DNA from: Bryobacterales bacterium
GTDB taxonomy: Bacteria; Acidobacteriota; Terriglobia; Bryobacterales; Bryobacteraceae
DNA: 64,000 nucleotides
Assembly: GCA_016789905.1 (NCBI GenBank)
Contig: JAEUQC010000010.1
Location: 1-64,000 of the forward strand
Direction: 5' to 3'
The notes under the pieces are model-generated. The model was given only the letters and a program-made list of their open reading frames with translations, did not search any database and was not told the DNA's origin. Made by a program: the position numbers and the translations under genes. Shown one piece after another: positions 19,631-28,881 of this stretch; position 1 is the first letter of the stretch, and every line of letters starts with the position of its first letter.

Positions 19631-19704
19631 TTCGTTCTCTTTTCGGTCCATATGCAAGCCGTCGGGCCCAACGGAGATGGGCGCTGGAGAGCAGGGACAG
19701 CGTC

Positions 19705-19733
19705 ACAATACTGGAAGCATTTCCCGCGGTCAA
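19705..19733 (-). promoter_or_regulatory. Sigma-70-type promoter for receptor 1
   Basis: On the minus strand TTGACC (19728-19733) is followed by exactly 17 bases and then TATTGT (19705-19710). This leaves a leader of roughly 70 bases before the receptor start. Match and spacing are good, but it has not been tested. Confidence 0.55.
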
Positions 19734-19890
19734 CGGATTTTAACTTGTAAATTCAAATTGCTTGAAAACAAATAGAACGGCGTAGGTTGAGCGTACAGAA
19801 AAGACGGTACTTGGAGAGGAGGTGAAGATTTGCTAATCTAATCATTTGGTTTTGCATAACGGCCGCGTTGCCTGATGGGAGAAAGCTCTA

Positions 19891-21111
19891 TTGCGACTCG
19901 TCCGCAGCAGTCTGGTTTTGTTTATTTCGGCGGCTTATGGCGCCCCGCTAACCCTGGAGGCGGCGCTGACGCTGGCGCTGGAGAACCATCCGCAACTGAA
20001 GGCCGGGGAAGCGCGGATCGACGCGGCGCGGGCGGGGATTCGCAGTGCGTCGGCGCACCCGAACCCGGAAATTGCAGTAATGGCGGGACGGCAGACCTTT
20101 CGCGTGCCGGAGAACGTGGCGGGGCTTGTGTCGTCATACAGCTTCACGCAGCCACTGGATATTGGGCCCTACCGGCCGGCACGAATCGACTATGCGACGC
20201 GGGCGCGGGAGAGTTCCGAACATGCGCGAGACGTGGTGCGTCTGGCGGTGCTATCGGCAGTTCGGCGGACGTTCTATCAGGCGCTGCGAAGGTCGGAAGA
20301 AATAAAGATACTGGATGAGAATTTCCGGCTGGTGGAGGATTTCCGGAAGCGCACGCAGGTACGTGTGGAAGTAGGCGAGGCAGGACGGCTGGAAGGGATT
20401 CGGGCGGAGTCGGAACTGGCGACGGCGCGAACGGCGGTGAACAATGCGCGCCTGCAGTACGTGACGGCGCTGACGCAGCTTCGAGGGGCGATCGGCATAG
20501 CGATGGATCCGGACAAGACGCCGGAGGGAGCGCTGGACGCGGCGGTGACGCTGCCGCCGCTGGCGGAACTGCGCAGCGAGGTGTTGAGCCGGCACCCGTC
20601 ATTGAAGCTGTCCCGGGCGGAAGTGCGGCGAGCGGATTCACGGGTTGGGATGGAGAGAGCGCAAGCGAGGCCGATACCGTCGGTGCGGGCGGAGATCGAC
20701 CGGCCGCCGGACACGCCGACGTATCGAGTGGGCGTGGCGATTCCGCTGCCGTTTTTCAACCGGCGGGAGGGGCAGATCGCCGAAGCGGTGGCGGAACTGC
20801 GGCAGACGCAGGCACTGGCGGACGCGCGGGAAGTGGAGATCGCGGCGGCGGTGGATAGCGCGTATGGCCGATACCAACTAGCATCGCAATCGCTGGCGGC
20901 GTTCGAGCAGGGGCTGCTGCGAGAGGCCGAAGAATCCGTGAAAGCGGCGGAAGTGGCTTACCGGCTGGGGGAGCGAGGCATTCTGGAGGTGCTGGACGCG
21001 CAACGGGTGCTGCGGACGGTACGGCTGGATTTTCTAAACGCGCAATATGAGCGCCAGTTCGCGCTGATCGATCTGGACGAACTTCGGGCCATTGAGCCGA
21101 GGAGCAAATAA
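19891..21111 (+). CDS. TolC-type outer-membrane efflux protein, CzcC-like
   Basis: 406 aa with a TTG start preceded by GGGAGA. A short signal (VRSSLVLFISAAYGAP) leads into LTLEAALTLALENHPQLKAGEARIDAAR, the classic first helix of the OEP family. Two repeats of long helices follow, separated by short beta segments, as expected for a trimeric TolC-like duct. It is slightly short for the family but complete. It is the first gene of a three-gene RND operon, with 3 bases to the next gene, and it supplies the outer-membrane exit channel. Confidence 0.88.
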   Translation: MRLVRSSLVLFISAAYGAPLTLEAALTLALENHPQLKAGEARIDAARAGIRSASAHPNPEIAVMAGRQTFRVPENVAGLVSSYSFTQPLDIGPYRPARIDYATRARESSEHARDVVRLAVLSAVRRTFYQALRRSEEIKILDENFRLVEDFRKRTQVRVEVGEAGRLEGIRAESELATARTAVNNARLQYVTALTQLRGAIGIAMDPDKTPEGALDAAVTLPPLAELRSEVLSRHPSLKLSRAEVRRADSRVGMERAQARPIPSVRAEIDRPPDTPTYRVGVAIPLPFFNRREGQIAEAVAELRQTQALADAREVEIAAAVDSAYGRYQLASQSLAAFEQGLLREAEESVKAAEVAYRLGERGILEVLDAQRVLRTVRLDFLNAQYERQFALIDLDELRAIEPRSK

Positions 21112-21114
21112 CCG

Positions 21115-22275
21115 ATGCGTCACGCAGGACTGCTGGCGATTCCGATAGCAATGCTGATTGGCTGCGGCGACGCGCCAACGGCGCCCCCGGCGGCGCAGAC
21201 GGCGGCGGCGCCGGCCGGAGATCCGCTGGAGATCACGCCGTCAGAGAGCATTCGGAAAGACCTGCGGATTGAAGTGCCGGCGGCGGCGGAAGTGGGCGCG
21301 GTACTGTCAGTGGCGGCGCGGCTGGAGTTCGATGAGACGCGAATTACACGCGTAGGGTCGCCTGTGATGGGCCGCATTGCGACGCTGGGCGCGCGCGAAG
21401 GCGAAGAAGTGAAGAAGGGGCAATTGCTGGCGACACTGAGTTCGACGGGGCTTTCCGAGGCACAATTGACGCTGTTGAAGGCAACGTCGCAACGGCAACT
21501 GGCCCAGCGGGCCGTGGACCGCGCGCGCACGCTGTTGGAGGCGGGCGTGATTGGCGCGGCGGAGGTGCAGCGGCGGGATGCGGAGCTATCGCAGGCAGCG
21601 GCGGAAGTGGACGCGGCGCGGGATCAACTGACGCTGCTGGGCATGTTACCGGAATCGATAGACGAGCTATTGAAGGGCCGGCGGATCAACTCGATGGCGC
21701 GTGTGATCGCGTCGATGGACGGCATTGTACTGGACCGCAAGATCACGCTGGGGCAGGTGATACAGCCGGCCGATACGGTGTTTGAGATCGCCGATTTAAC
21801 GCATCTGTGGATGGTGGCCGACGTGCCGGAACAGAACGCCGGCCGGCTGCAGGAAGGGCAGACGGTGGAGGCCACCATTGGAGCGCTGCCAAACCTGACG
21901 CTGCGGGGGAAGCTCTCCTTTATCAGCCATACAGTAAACCCGGAGACACGCACGGTACGCGTTCGGATGGAGCTGCCAAACCCGAAGGGCCGCTACAAGC
22001 CGGCGATGCTGGCAACCATGCTGCTGAAGGAGCACACAGAAAAACGAACGGTGGTGCCGGTGGCGGCGGTGGTGCGCGAAGAGAACGTGGAGCACGTATT
22101 CGTGCAGCGAGCGGAGGGCACGTATGTGCTGCGCCCGGTGACGCTGGGCGATGAGTTCGACGGGCGGCGCGTGCTGATTAGCGGGTTGCAGCCGGGCGAC
22201 GCGATTGTTACGCAAGGCGCATTCCACCTGAACAATGAACGCCGGCGCCGCAACCAACGCGGCCAGGGAGAATAA
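21115..22275 (+). CDS. Periplasmic adaptor (membrane fusion) lipoprotein, CzcB/CusB-like
   Basis: 386 aa. The leader MRHAGLLAIPIAMLIGC contains a lipobox (LIGC, Cys17), so it is an inner-membrane-anchored lipoprotein. The lipoyl/barrel-sandwich parts flank a helical hairpin (about residues 110-170), followed by a beta-barrel (MARVIASMDGIVLDRKI, GQVIQPADTVFEIADL). This is the HlyD/CzcB architecture that bridges RND pump and outer-membrane duct. No His-rich metal-binding N-terminal domain is seen. The gene sits 3 bases after the outer-membrane protein gene and 3 bases before the pump. Confidence 0.9.
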   Translation: MRHAGLLAIPIAMLIGCGDAPTAPPAAQTAAAPAGDPLEITPSESIRKDLRIEVPAAAEVGAVLSVAARLEFDETRITRVGSPVMGRIATLGAREGEEVKKGQLLATLSSTGLSEAQLTLLKATSQRQLAQRAVDRARTLLEAGVIGAAEVQRRDAELSQAAAEVDAARDQLTLLGMLPESIDELLKGRRINSMARVIASMDGIVLDRKITLGQVIQPADTVFEIADLTHLWMVADVPEQNAGRLQEGQTVEATIGALPNLTLRGKLSFISHTVNPETRTVRVRMELPNPKGRYKPAMLATMLLKEHTEKRTVVPVAAVVREENVEHVFVQRAEGTYVLRPVTLGDEFDGRRVLISGLQPGDAIVTQGAFHLNNERRRRNQRGQGE

Positions 22276-22278
22276 TCC

Positions 22279-25200
22279 GTGTTCGCCGCGATTGTAAGGA
22301 CCGCGCTACAGCACCGCATTGTCGTCATTGTGGTGGCGCTGGTGGCGATCGCCGCCGGAGTGGACGCCGCACGCCGGTTGTCGGTGGACGCGTTTCCGGA
22401 CGTCACCAACATCCAGGTGCAGGTGGCGACCGAGGTGAATGGGCGGTCGCCGGACGAGGTGGAGCGCATTGTCACCGTGCCGGTGGAAATCGCCATGACC
22501 GGCCTGCCGGGCCTTACCGAGATGCGCTCGCAGAACGAACCGGGGCTGTCGATCATTACGCTGGTGTTTGAAGATTCGGTGCCGGTGTACTTCGCGCGGC
22601 AACTGGTGAGCGAACGGCTGGCCGATGCACGGAGCCGCATTCCGGAAGGAATCAATCCGGTGTTGGGACCAGTTTCGACAGCGCTAAGCGAGGTATATCA
22701 ATATACGATTGAACATCCCTCCGACGGGGAACGGGCGCTGACCAAGGACGAACTGGTGCAGCGGCGGATTGTGCAGGATTGGGTGGCGCGCCCGCTGCTA
22801 CGTTCCATTCCAGGTGTGGCGGAGATCAACTCCACGGGCGGGTACGTGAAGCAGTACCAGATTCTGGTGGACCCGATCAAACTGCGTTATTACAAGATCT
22901 CCATCGCGGATGTACACCAGGCCATTGCGCGCAACAACGCCAACTCATCGGGCGGCATACTGCCGCGCGGGCCGGAAGTGTTTTTGGTGCGTGGCGTGGG
23001 CCTGATTTCCGGAGTGGAGGATATCCGGAATGTAGTGCTGAAGGAGGTTGGGGCGACGCCGGTGCATGTACACGACGTGGCGGAAGTGCGGATTGGTGAA
23101 GAGACCCGCTACGGCGCCATGTTGAAAGGCGGCTACACGGAATCTGTGGGCGGCATTGTGATGATGATCGCGAACGGAAACGCGAAGCAGATTGTGCAGC
23201 GGGTGAAGGACCGGGTGGAGGAGATCAACACGAAAGGAATGTTGCCAGATGGGCTGAAGATTGTCGCCTACTACGACCGTTCGGATCTGGTGGACGCGGC
23301 GCTGGCGACCGTTTCCAAGGTGCTGCTGGAGGGTGTGGTGCTGGTGGCGATCATCCTGTTTCTGTTCCTGGGCGATTTGCGATCGTCGATCATTGTGATC
23401 GCCACGCTGGTGCTGACGCCGCTGCTGACGTTTCTCGCGATGAACCAGGCGGGGCTGTCGGCGAATCTGATGTCGCTGGGCGGGTTGGCGATCGCCATTG
23501 GGCTGATAGTGGACGGCTCCGTGGTGATTGTGGAGAACGTGTTTTCGCGGCTGGGCCACGATCCGAAGGCGGACCGCGGGCGGGTGGTATTCGAGGCGGT
23601 AATGGATGTCGCAACACCGGTGGTGTTTGGCATCGGGATCATCATTCTGGTGTTTCTGCCGCTGATGACGCTGCAGGATATGGAAGGCAAGATGTTCGCC
23701 CCGCTGGCGTACACGATCTCCATCGCGCTGGGGATCTCGCTGGTGTTGTCGCTGACGCTTTCGCCGGTGCTTTCCGCCCTGTTGCTGCGGGGCGGCAATG
23801 AGCACGACACATTTCTGGTGCGACTGCTGCGGCGGCCCTATACGCGGCTGCTGACAGCCGCCGTTGGCAACCAGAAAACAACCGTGGTGATCGCGCTGGT
23901 GATCTTCGGGGCCACGATGTCTCTGTTCCCATTCCTGGGCACATCCTTCATCCCGGAGATGAAAGAGGGGACCATCTCTCCGAATGCCGACCGGGTGCCG
24001 AACATCTCGCTGGAAGAGTCGATCCAGATGGAGATTCAAGCGCAAAAGCTGGTTCGCAATGTTCCCGGCATTCAGTTCGTGGTGTCTCGACTGGGCCGAG
24101 GCGAATCGCCAGTGGATCCGGCCGGCTACAACGAAACGGACATGATGGCGCAACTGCTGCCGGCGGATCAGCGCAAAGGGCTGACGCAGGACCAGATCGC
24201 CGACGAAGTGCGGAAACGCGTCTCCACGCTGCCCGGAGTGAACCCGGTGATGGCGCAGCCGATCTCCGACCGGGTGGACGAAATGGTAACGGGTGTCCGG
24301 GCCGACGTCGCGGTAAAGGTGTTTGGGGACGACTTGAAAGAGCTTGTGCGGGTGGGCAATGAGGTGGCCCGCGTGGCCAACACGATTCGCGGCACGGGCG
24401 ACGTAAAGGTGGACCGCGTGAGCGGCCAGCAGAACCTGACCATCACCATCGACCGCGCGGCCATCGCGCGCGCCGGAATAAACGCCTCCGATGTACACGA
24501 CATCATTGAGGCGGCCATTGGCGGCAAGGTGGCCACGGAAATCTATGAGGGCGAGCGCCGGTTTCAAGCTGTCGTCCGCTACCCGGAAGCGCTGCGGAAT
24601 TCGATCAAAAACATTCAGGAGATTTTGCTGACGGCGCCGGGCGGCGGCGCGGTTCCGCTGGGAAGCCTGGCGAAGGTGGAACTGGTGGAGGGCGCGTCGC
24701 AGATTAAGCGCGAGATGGCCAAACGGCGCATTGTAGTTGGCGTGAACGTGCGGGACCGGGACCTGGGAGGCTTCGTGGCGGAGTTGCAGGAAAAGGTGCA
24801 GCAACAGGTGAAGCTGCCGGCCGGCTACTACTACGAATGGGGCGGCCAATTCCAAAATATGCAGCGCGCGCGGCGCCACCTGATTTTCATTGTGCCTATT
24901 ACGATCAGCGCGATTCTGTTTCTGTTGTTTCTGCTTTTCCAATCGCTGCGGCTATCGCTGCTTATCATCCTGGTGTTGCCATTTGCGTCCATCGGCGGCG
25001 TGGCGGCGCTCTACTTTTCCGGCGAGTATCTTTCGGTTCCCGCGTCGGTAGGGTTCATTGCGCTGTGGGGCATTGCGGTGTTGAACGGGGTAGTGCTGGT
25101 GTCTTGCATTCGCGGCCTGCGCGAGGGCGGGGCGGACCGGCGGCCGGCCATTCTCGACGGCGCGTCCGCGCGATTCCGGCCAGTGATGATGACGGCGACC

Positions 25201-25404
25201 GTCGCGGCACTGGGGCTGGTGCCGTTTCTATTCGCCACCGGACCGGGTTCGGAAGTGCAACGTCCGCTGGCCATCGTGGTCATCGGCGGGCTCATCACCT
25301 CCACCATGCTCACGCTGCTGGTATTGCCGGCGATCTATGGCTTTTTCGATGATCAGCCCGCCGTTTTCCGACACGACGTTCCTGTCGAGTCCTTCGACGA
25401 GTAA
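22279..25404 (+). CDS. Heavy-metal-type RND efflux pump, CzcA/CusA-like
   Basis: 1041 aa with a GTG start. The order and motifs are those of heavy-metal efflux RND transporters: RRLSVDAFPDVTNIQVQV near the N-terminus, and the TM4 segment LIVDGSVVIVENVFSRLGHD (about residues 408-428) with the DGxVVxVEN signature. A second half has the usual repeat, ending with QRPLAIVVIGGLITSTML. Likely substrates are divalent or monovalent heavy metals exported by proton antiport; which metal is not determinable. No metal-responsive regulator gene is adjacent. It ends 48 bases before receptor 2. Confidence 0.93.
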   Translation: MFAAIVRTALQHRIVVIVVALVAIAAGVDAARRLSVDAFPDVTNIQVQVATEVNGRSPDEVERIVTVPVEIAMTGLPGLTEMRSQNEPGLSIITLVFEDSVPVYFARQLVSERLADARSRIPEGINPVLGPVSTALSEVYQYTIEHPSDGERALTKDELVQRRIVQDWVARPLLRSIPGVAEINSTGGYVKQYQILVDPIKLRYYKISIADVHQAIARNNANSSGGILPRGPEVFLVRGVGLISGVEDIRNVVLKEVGATPVHVHDVAEVRIGEETRYGAMLKGGYTESVGGIVMMIANGNAKQIVQRVKDRVEEINTKGMLPDGLKIVAYYDRSDLVDAALATVSKVLLEGVVLVAIILFLFLGDLRSSIIVIATLVLTPLLTFLAMNQAGLSANLMSLGGLAIAIGLIVDGSVVIVENVFSRLGHDPKADRGRVVFEAVMDVATPVVFGIGIIILVFLPLMTLQDMEGKMFAPLAYTISIALGISLVLSLTLSPVLSALLLRGGNEHDTFLVRLLRRPYTRLLTAAVGNQKTTVVIALVIFGATMSLFPFLGTSFIPEMKEGTISPNADRVPNISLEESIQMEIQAQKLVRNVPGIQFVVSRLGRGESPVDPAGYNETDMMAQLLPADQRKGLTQDQIADEVRKRVSTLPGVNPVMAQPISDRVDEMVTGVRADVAVKVFGDDLKELVRVGNEVARVANTIRGTGDVKVDRVSGQQNLTITIDRAAIARAGINASDVHDIIEAAIGGKVATEIYEGERRFQAVVRYPEALRNSIKNIQEILLTAPGGGAVPLGSLAKVELVEGASQIKREMAKRRIVVGVNVRDRDLGGFVAELQEKVQQQVKLPAGYYYEWGGQFQNMQRARRHLIFIVPITISAILFLLFLLFQSLRLSLLIILVLPFASIGGVAALYFSGEYLSVPASVGFIALWGIAVLNGVVLVSCIRGLREGGADRRPAILDGASARFRPVMMTATVAALGLVPFLFATGPGSEVQRPLAIVVIGGLITSTMLTLLVLPAIYGFFDDQPAVFRHDVPVESFDE

Positions 25405-25427
25405 CACGCCCCCCTCCCCGGATTGCA

Positions 25428-25433
25428 TATAAT
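25428..25433 (+). promoter_or_regulatory. Consensus -10 box before receptor 2
   Basis: A perfect TATAAT sits 19 bases before the ATG at 25453, within the short gap after the RND pump gene. No good -35 is seen 17 bases upstream, so a promoter is possible but weakly supported. If used, the mRNA leader would be only about a dozen bases. Confidence 0.35.
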
Positions 25434-25452
25434 CCCAAAACACGGGGATTGC

Positions 25453-28400
25453 ATGTATCGGACGCTCTTTGCTCTTTTTCTAACGGCCGCTGGCCTATTC
25501 GCGCAGAACATTTCGGGTTCGCTGAACGGATCGGTTCAGGACTCGACCGGGTCGGTAATCCCTGGGATTGAAGTTACACTGGCCAGCGACCGGACTGGAT
25601 TCCAGCGCACGACGCGCACCAATGAATCCGGCCTGTTTACGTTTCCGGATTTGACCCCGGCCACGTATACGCTGAAGATCGCGGCCAGCGGGTTCAGCAA
25701 GTATGAGCAGACAAGCATTGAGATCGGCTCCGGCGTACAGCGCACGCTGGGAGGGATTGAGCTCAAGATCGGCCAGACATCGGAATCAGTAACCGTGGAA
25801 GCGGAAGCGGTGGCGGTGGCGCTGGGATCGTCGGAGAAAGCGGGGACGCTATCGGCAGCGGATATTGAGGGCATGGCATTGAAGGGACGCGATGTAATGG
25901 ACGCCGTGGCGCTGCTGCCCGGCATTGTGGACACGTCGGATTCGCGCGAATCGCCATCGCCCACGTCGATTGGCAACCTCTATATCGCCGGCGGACGCAG
26001 TAACTCGAAGAACATGACTATCGACGGGGTGACGAATCTGGACACTGGCTCCAATGGTTCGGTGCATTCCATGCCGTCGATGGATTCGGTATCCGAAGTA
26101 AAGGTGCTGCAATCCAACTACGCCGCTGAGTACGGGCGCAATTCCGGCGGCTCCATTACGATCATCACCAAGGGCGGCGGCAAGAAGTTTCATGGATCGG
26201 CGGGCTGGTATCATCGCCACGAAAACTATTCGGCCAACGATTTCTTCAACAACCGCAACGGACTGGATCGCCTGCCGTATCGCTACAACATCGCCAGCTA
26301 TACGGTCTCCGGCCCGATATTCATTCCGAAACTGCTCGACAAGAAGCGCAGCAAGATCTACTTTTTCTGGTCGCAGGAGTTTCAGCGGCAGAAGGTGGGA
26401 TACGGCGCGGCGCGAACAGTTCGCGTTCCGACGGCCATGGAACGGGAAGGTGATTTTTCCGGTTCGCTTGATGTGAACAACCGGCTGATCCCAGTTCGCG
26501 ATCCGCTGAATAACAACGTGCAGTTCCCCGGAAACACTGTGCCGAAGAACCGGATTTCGCCCGTTGGCGCATCGATACTAAATCTGTTTCCGCAGCCGAA
26601 TTTTGTGGACCCCCTTCCGGCGAGGCTTTCGCAGTGGAACTACATCTCGCAGGGGTCCGGCGCCTATCCGCGGCGCACCGAAATCTTCCGCACCGATTTC
26701 CAGCCGCACAAATCCACCCAAACCTACGTCCGCGTTTCCAACAATGCCGATGAACAGCACCCGCCGTATGGAAGCTGGGTGACCGGTTCGGTGAACTATC
26801 CGCTTTCGCCGATCGTCTTCAAGGCCCCGGGGCGCGGCGCGACGCTGCACAACACAACCACGCTGAGCGCATCCCTTTTCAATGAGCTCATCTTCGGCGT
26901 CAGCCAGAACAAGCTCTACTACTACCCGGAGGAGCCGGACCGCGTGCGCAAGTCAGCAACAGGAATCGCGCTGGGCCAATGGTATCCGGACTTGAACCCC
27001 GATGGGTTCATCCCGAACATGACGTTCGCGAGCGTCCCCAACTACGCGAATCCCTCGATGGCGAACGGCGTTCCCTATTACAACTCCAACACCATCTTTT
27101 CGATCGTCGAAAACCTAACCAAGCTCGCCGGCCGCCACGCGTTCAAGTTCGGCGTTTATTTTGAACGTACACGGAAGGACCAATCGGCAAACGCAATTAC
27201 TCGCGGCGCTATCAGCTTCGATCGCAATGTGAACAATCCGCTCGACACCAACTACGCGTACGCGACTGCGTTGCTTGGCTATTACAACAGCTATTCGGAG
27301 GCCACGGCGCGCCCGCAGGGGCAGTATCGCTTCACGAATCTTGAATGGTATTTCCAGGACGCGTGGCGTGTGAAGCGCCGCCTGCTGATTGATTACGGAG
27401 TGCGTTTCTACCACAACATGCCGCAGTACGATGCGCGCAACCAGTTGGCCTCCTTCGTCCCGGGGCTCTACAGCGCGGCCAATGCGCCTGTGCTGCTGCG
27501 CCCGGCGCGGGTCGATAACCGAGTGGTGGCGCAGGACCCAACGACCGGCAGGACGTTTAACCAAACGTTGATCGGCACGTTCGCGCCAGGGGTTGGAAAT
27601 CCGGTGGAGGGCATGGTGGTGGGCGGAGTGAACAACTGGCCGCGCGGCATGTATACCGTTCCCGCGGTCAGCATGGCGCCGCGCCTAGGCTTCGCATGGG
27701 ACCCAACCGGAGCTGGGCGAACGGCCGTCCGCGGCGGCGGGGGCGTGTTCTACGACCGGATTCAGGGCAACCCCGCGATGGGCCTGCTGGCCAACCCACC
27801 CACCATCTCCACCCCCACGGTCTACTTCGGCAACCTGGCCGATATTGGGCGCAACTCTACCGGAGGCATTCTGGCGCCAACGGCCACTGTCACCAGCCTG
27901 ATCGGCGACGTGCCCATGCCGACGGTATACAACTACAGCTTCGGAATCCAGCAGCAGATCGGCCGCGGACTGATCTTCGACATTTCGTACGTCGGCTCCA
28001 TCACGCGCAATTTCCTGTGGCAGCGCAACATCAACGCCGTACCGCTGCGGGCCAACCATCTCGACGTCAACCCGCAGAACACCGACCCCACAACAGGGCG
28101 AGCGCTGAACCCGAATTTTCTGCGGCCCTACCAGGGCTACGCCAACATCAACATGTTCGAGTTCGGATCCACGTCCAGCTATAACTCGCTGCAGTTCAGC
28201 ATGAGTCAGCGCTTTGGGCGCAGCGCCAACTGGGGTGTAAGCTACACGTTCGGAAAGGCACTGGGCACGAGCGAAACCGATACCACGGGCGTTCATCCCT
28301 TCTACAGCCCGCGCGACTTCAACTATGGTCCGCTGGATTACGATCGCACCCACGTGCTGAACCTTCGCTACAACTGGACGATGCCGATGTGGGGCAAGAA

Positions 28401-28875
28401 GTACGGATGGGGCTTGGCGCGCCACGTGACAGATGGCTGGCAGGTGTCTGGCATCACGCGCATGCAGTCCGGCGCGCCATTCACGCCGGGCTTCTCGCTG
28501 GTGTCCGGCATCGACATAACGGGCAGCCCGACGCTGGGCGCGCGGCTCAACGTGCTCGATCCAGCAGCGCCGCCGGAGAGCCGGTTCATCCCGCCCGTTC
28601 GCGGGGAAATCGGCAATGTGGGCGAAGGCGTGCTGCGCCGGCCGGGGTTCACGAACTGGGATTTGTCGATGTATCGCAACATCCGAATGGGCGAGGGACG
28701 GCAACTGCAGTTGCGGCTGGAATCATACAACACGCCCAACTCGCCGCAGTGGAACACGATTGACCAGACGGCCCGCTACGACACGCAGAACGCGCAGGTG
28801 AACTCTGTTTTTCTGCAGCCGTTAACTGCGCGCAGCCCGCGGCGGGTGCAACTGGCGATGCGGCTTACCTGGTAG
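25453..28875 (+). CDS. Oar-like TonB-dependent outer-membrane receptor 2
   Basis: About 1140 aa from the ATG at 25453, which precedes a clean signal peptide YRTLFALFLTAAGLFAQ; the longer frame adds only ten polar residues. Next come a carboxypeptidase-regulatory domain (GSVQDSTGSVIPGIEVTLAS), a plug with LKGRDVMDAVALLPGIVDT and GGRSNSKNMTIDGVTNLDT, and a large barrel ending RRVQLAMRLTW. The overall architecture matches receptor 1, but the sequences have diverged. It follows the RND pump on the same strand, which may be coincidental. A CotH gene ends 6 bases beyond its stop, converging. Confidence 0.92.
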   Translation: MYRTLFALFLTAAGLFAQNISGSLNGSVQDSTGSVIPGIEVTLASDRTGFQRTTRTNESGLFTFPDLTPATYTLKIAASGFSKYEQTSIEIGSGVQRTLGGIELKIGQTSESVTVEAEAVAVALGSSEKAGTLSAADIEGMALKGRDVMDAVALLPGIVDTSDSRESPSPTSIGNLYIAGGRSNSKNMTIDGVTNLDTGSNGSVHSMPSMDSVSEVKVLQSNYAAEYGRNSGGSITIITKGGGKKFHGSAGWYHRHENYSANDFFNNRNGLDRLPYRYNIASYTVSGPIFIPKLLDKKRSKIYFFWSQEFQRQKVGYGAARTVRVPTAMEREGDFSGSLDVNNRLIPVRDPLNNNVQFPGNTVPKNRISPVGASILNLFPQPNFVDPLPARLSQWNYISQGSGAYPRRTEIFRTDFQPHKSTQTYVRVSNNADEQHPPYGSWVTGSVNYPLSPIVFKAPGRGATLHNTTTLSASLFNELIFGVSQNKLYYYPEEPDRVRKSATGIALGQWYPDLNPDGFIPNMTFASVPNYANPSMANGVPYYNSNTIFSIVENLTKLAGRHAFKFGVYFERTRKDQSANAITRGAISFDRNVNNPLDTNYAYATALLGYYNSYSEATARPQGQYRFTNLEWYFQDAWRVKRRLLIDYGVRFYHNMPQYDARNQLASFVPGLYSAANAPVLLRPARVDNRVVAQDPTTGRTFNQTLIGTFAPGVGNPVEGMVVGGVNNWPRGMYTVPAVSMAPRLGFAWDPTGAGRTAVRGGGGVFYDRIQGNPAMGLLANPPTISTPTVYFGNLADIGRNSTGGILAPTATVTSLIGDVPMPTVYNYSFGIQQQIGRGLIFDISYVGSITRNFLWQRNINAVPLRANHLDVNPQNTDPTTGRALNPNFLRPYQGYANINMFEFGSTSSYNSLQFSMSQRFGRSANWGVSYTFGKALGTSETDTTGVHPFYSPRDFNYGPLDYDRTHVLNLRYNWTMPMWGKKYGWGLARHVTDGWQVSGITRMQSGAPFTPGFSLVSGIDITGSPTLGARLNVLDPAAPPESRFIPPVRGEIGNVGEGVLRRPGFTNWDLSMYRNIRMGEGRQLQLRLESYNTPNSPQWNTIDQTARYDTQNAQVNSVFLQPLTARSPRRVQLAMRLTW

Positions 28876-28881
28876 AGGCGC

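Noticed and set aside
22945..24942. Long open frame on the minus strand opposite the RND pump gene
   Set aside because: His/Arg/Gln-rich shadow with no start context, antisense to a gene with strong family motifs.
27685..28704. Open frame antisense to receptor 2
   Set aside because: No family motif; matches reverse reading of the barrel region.
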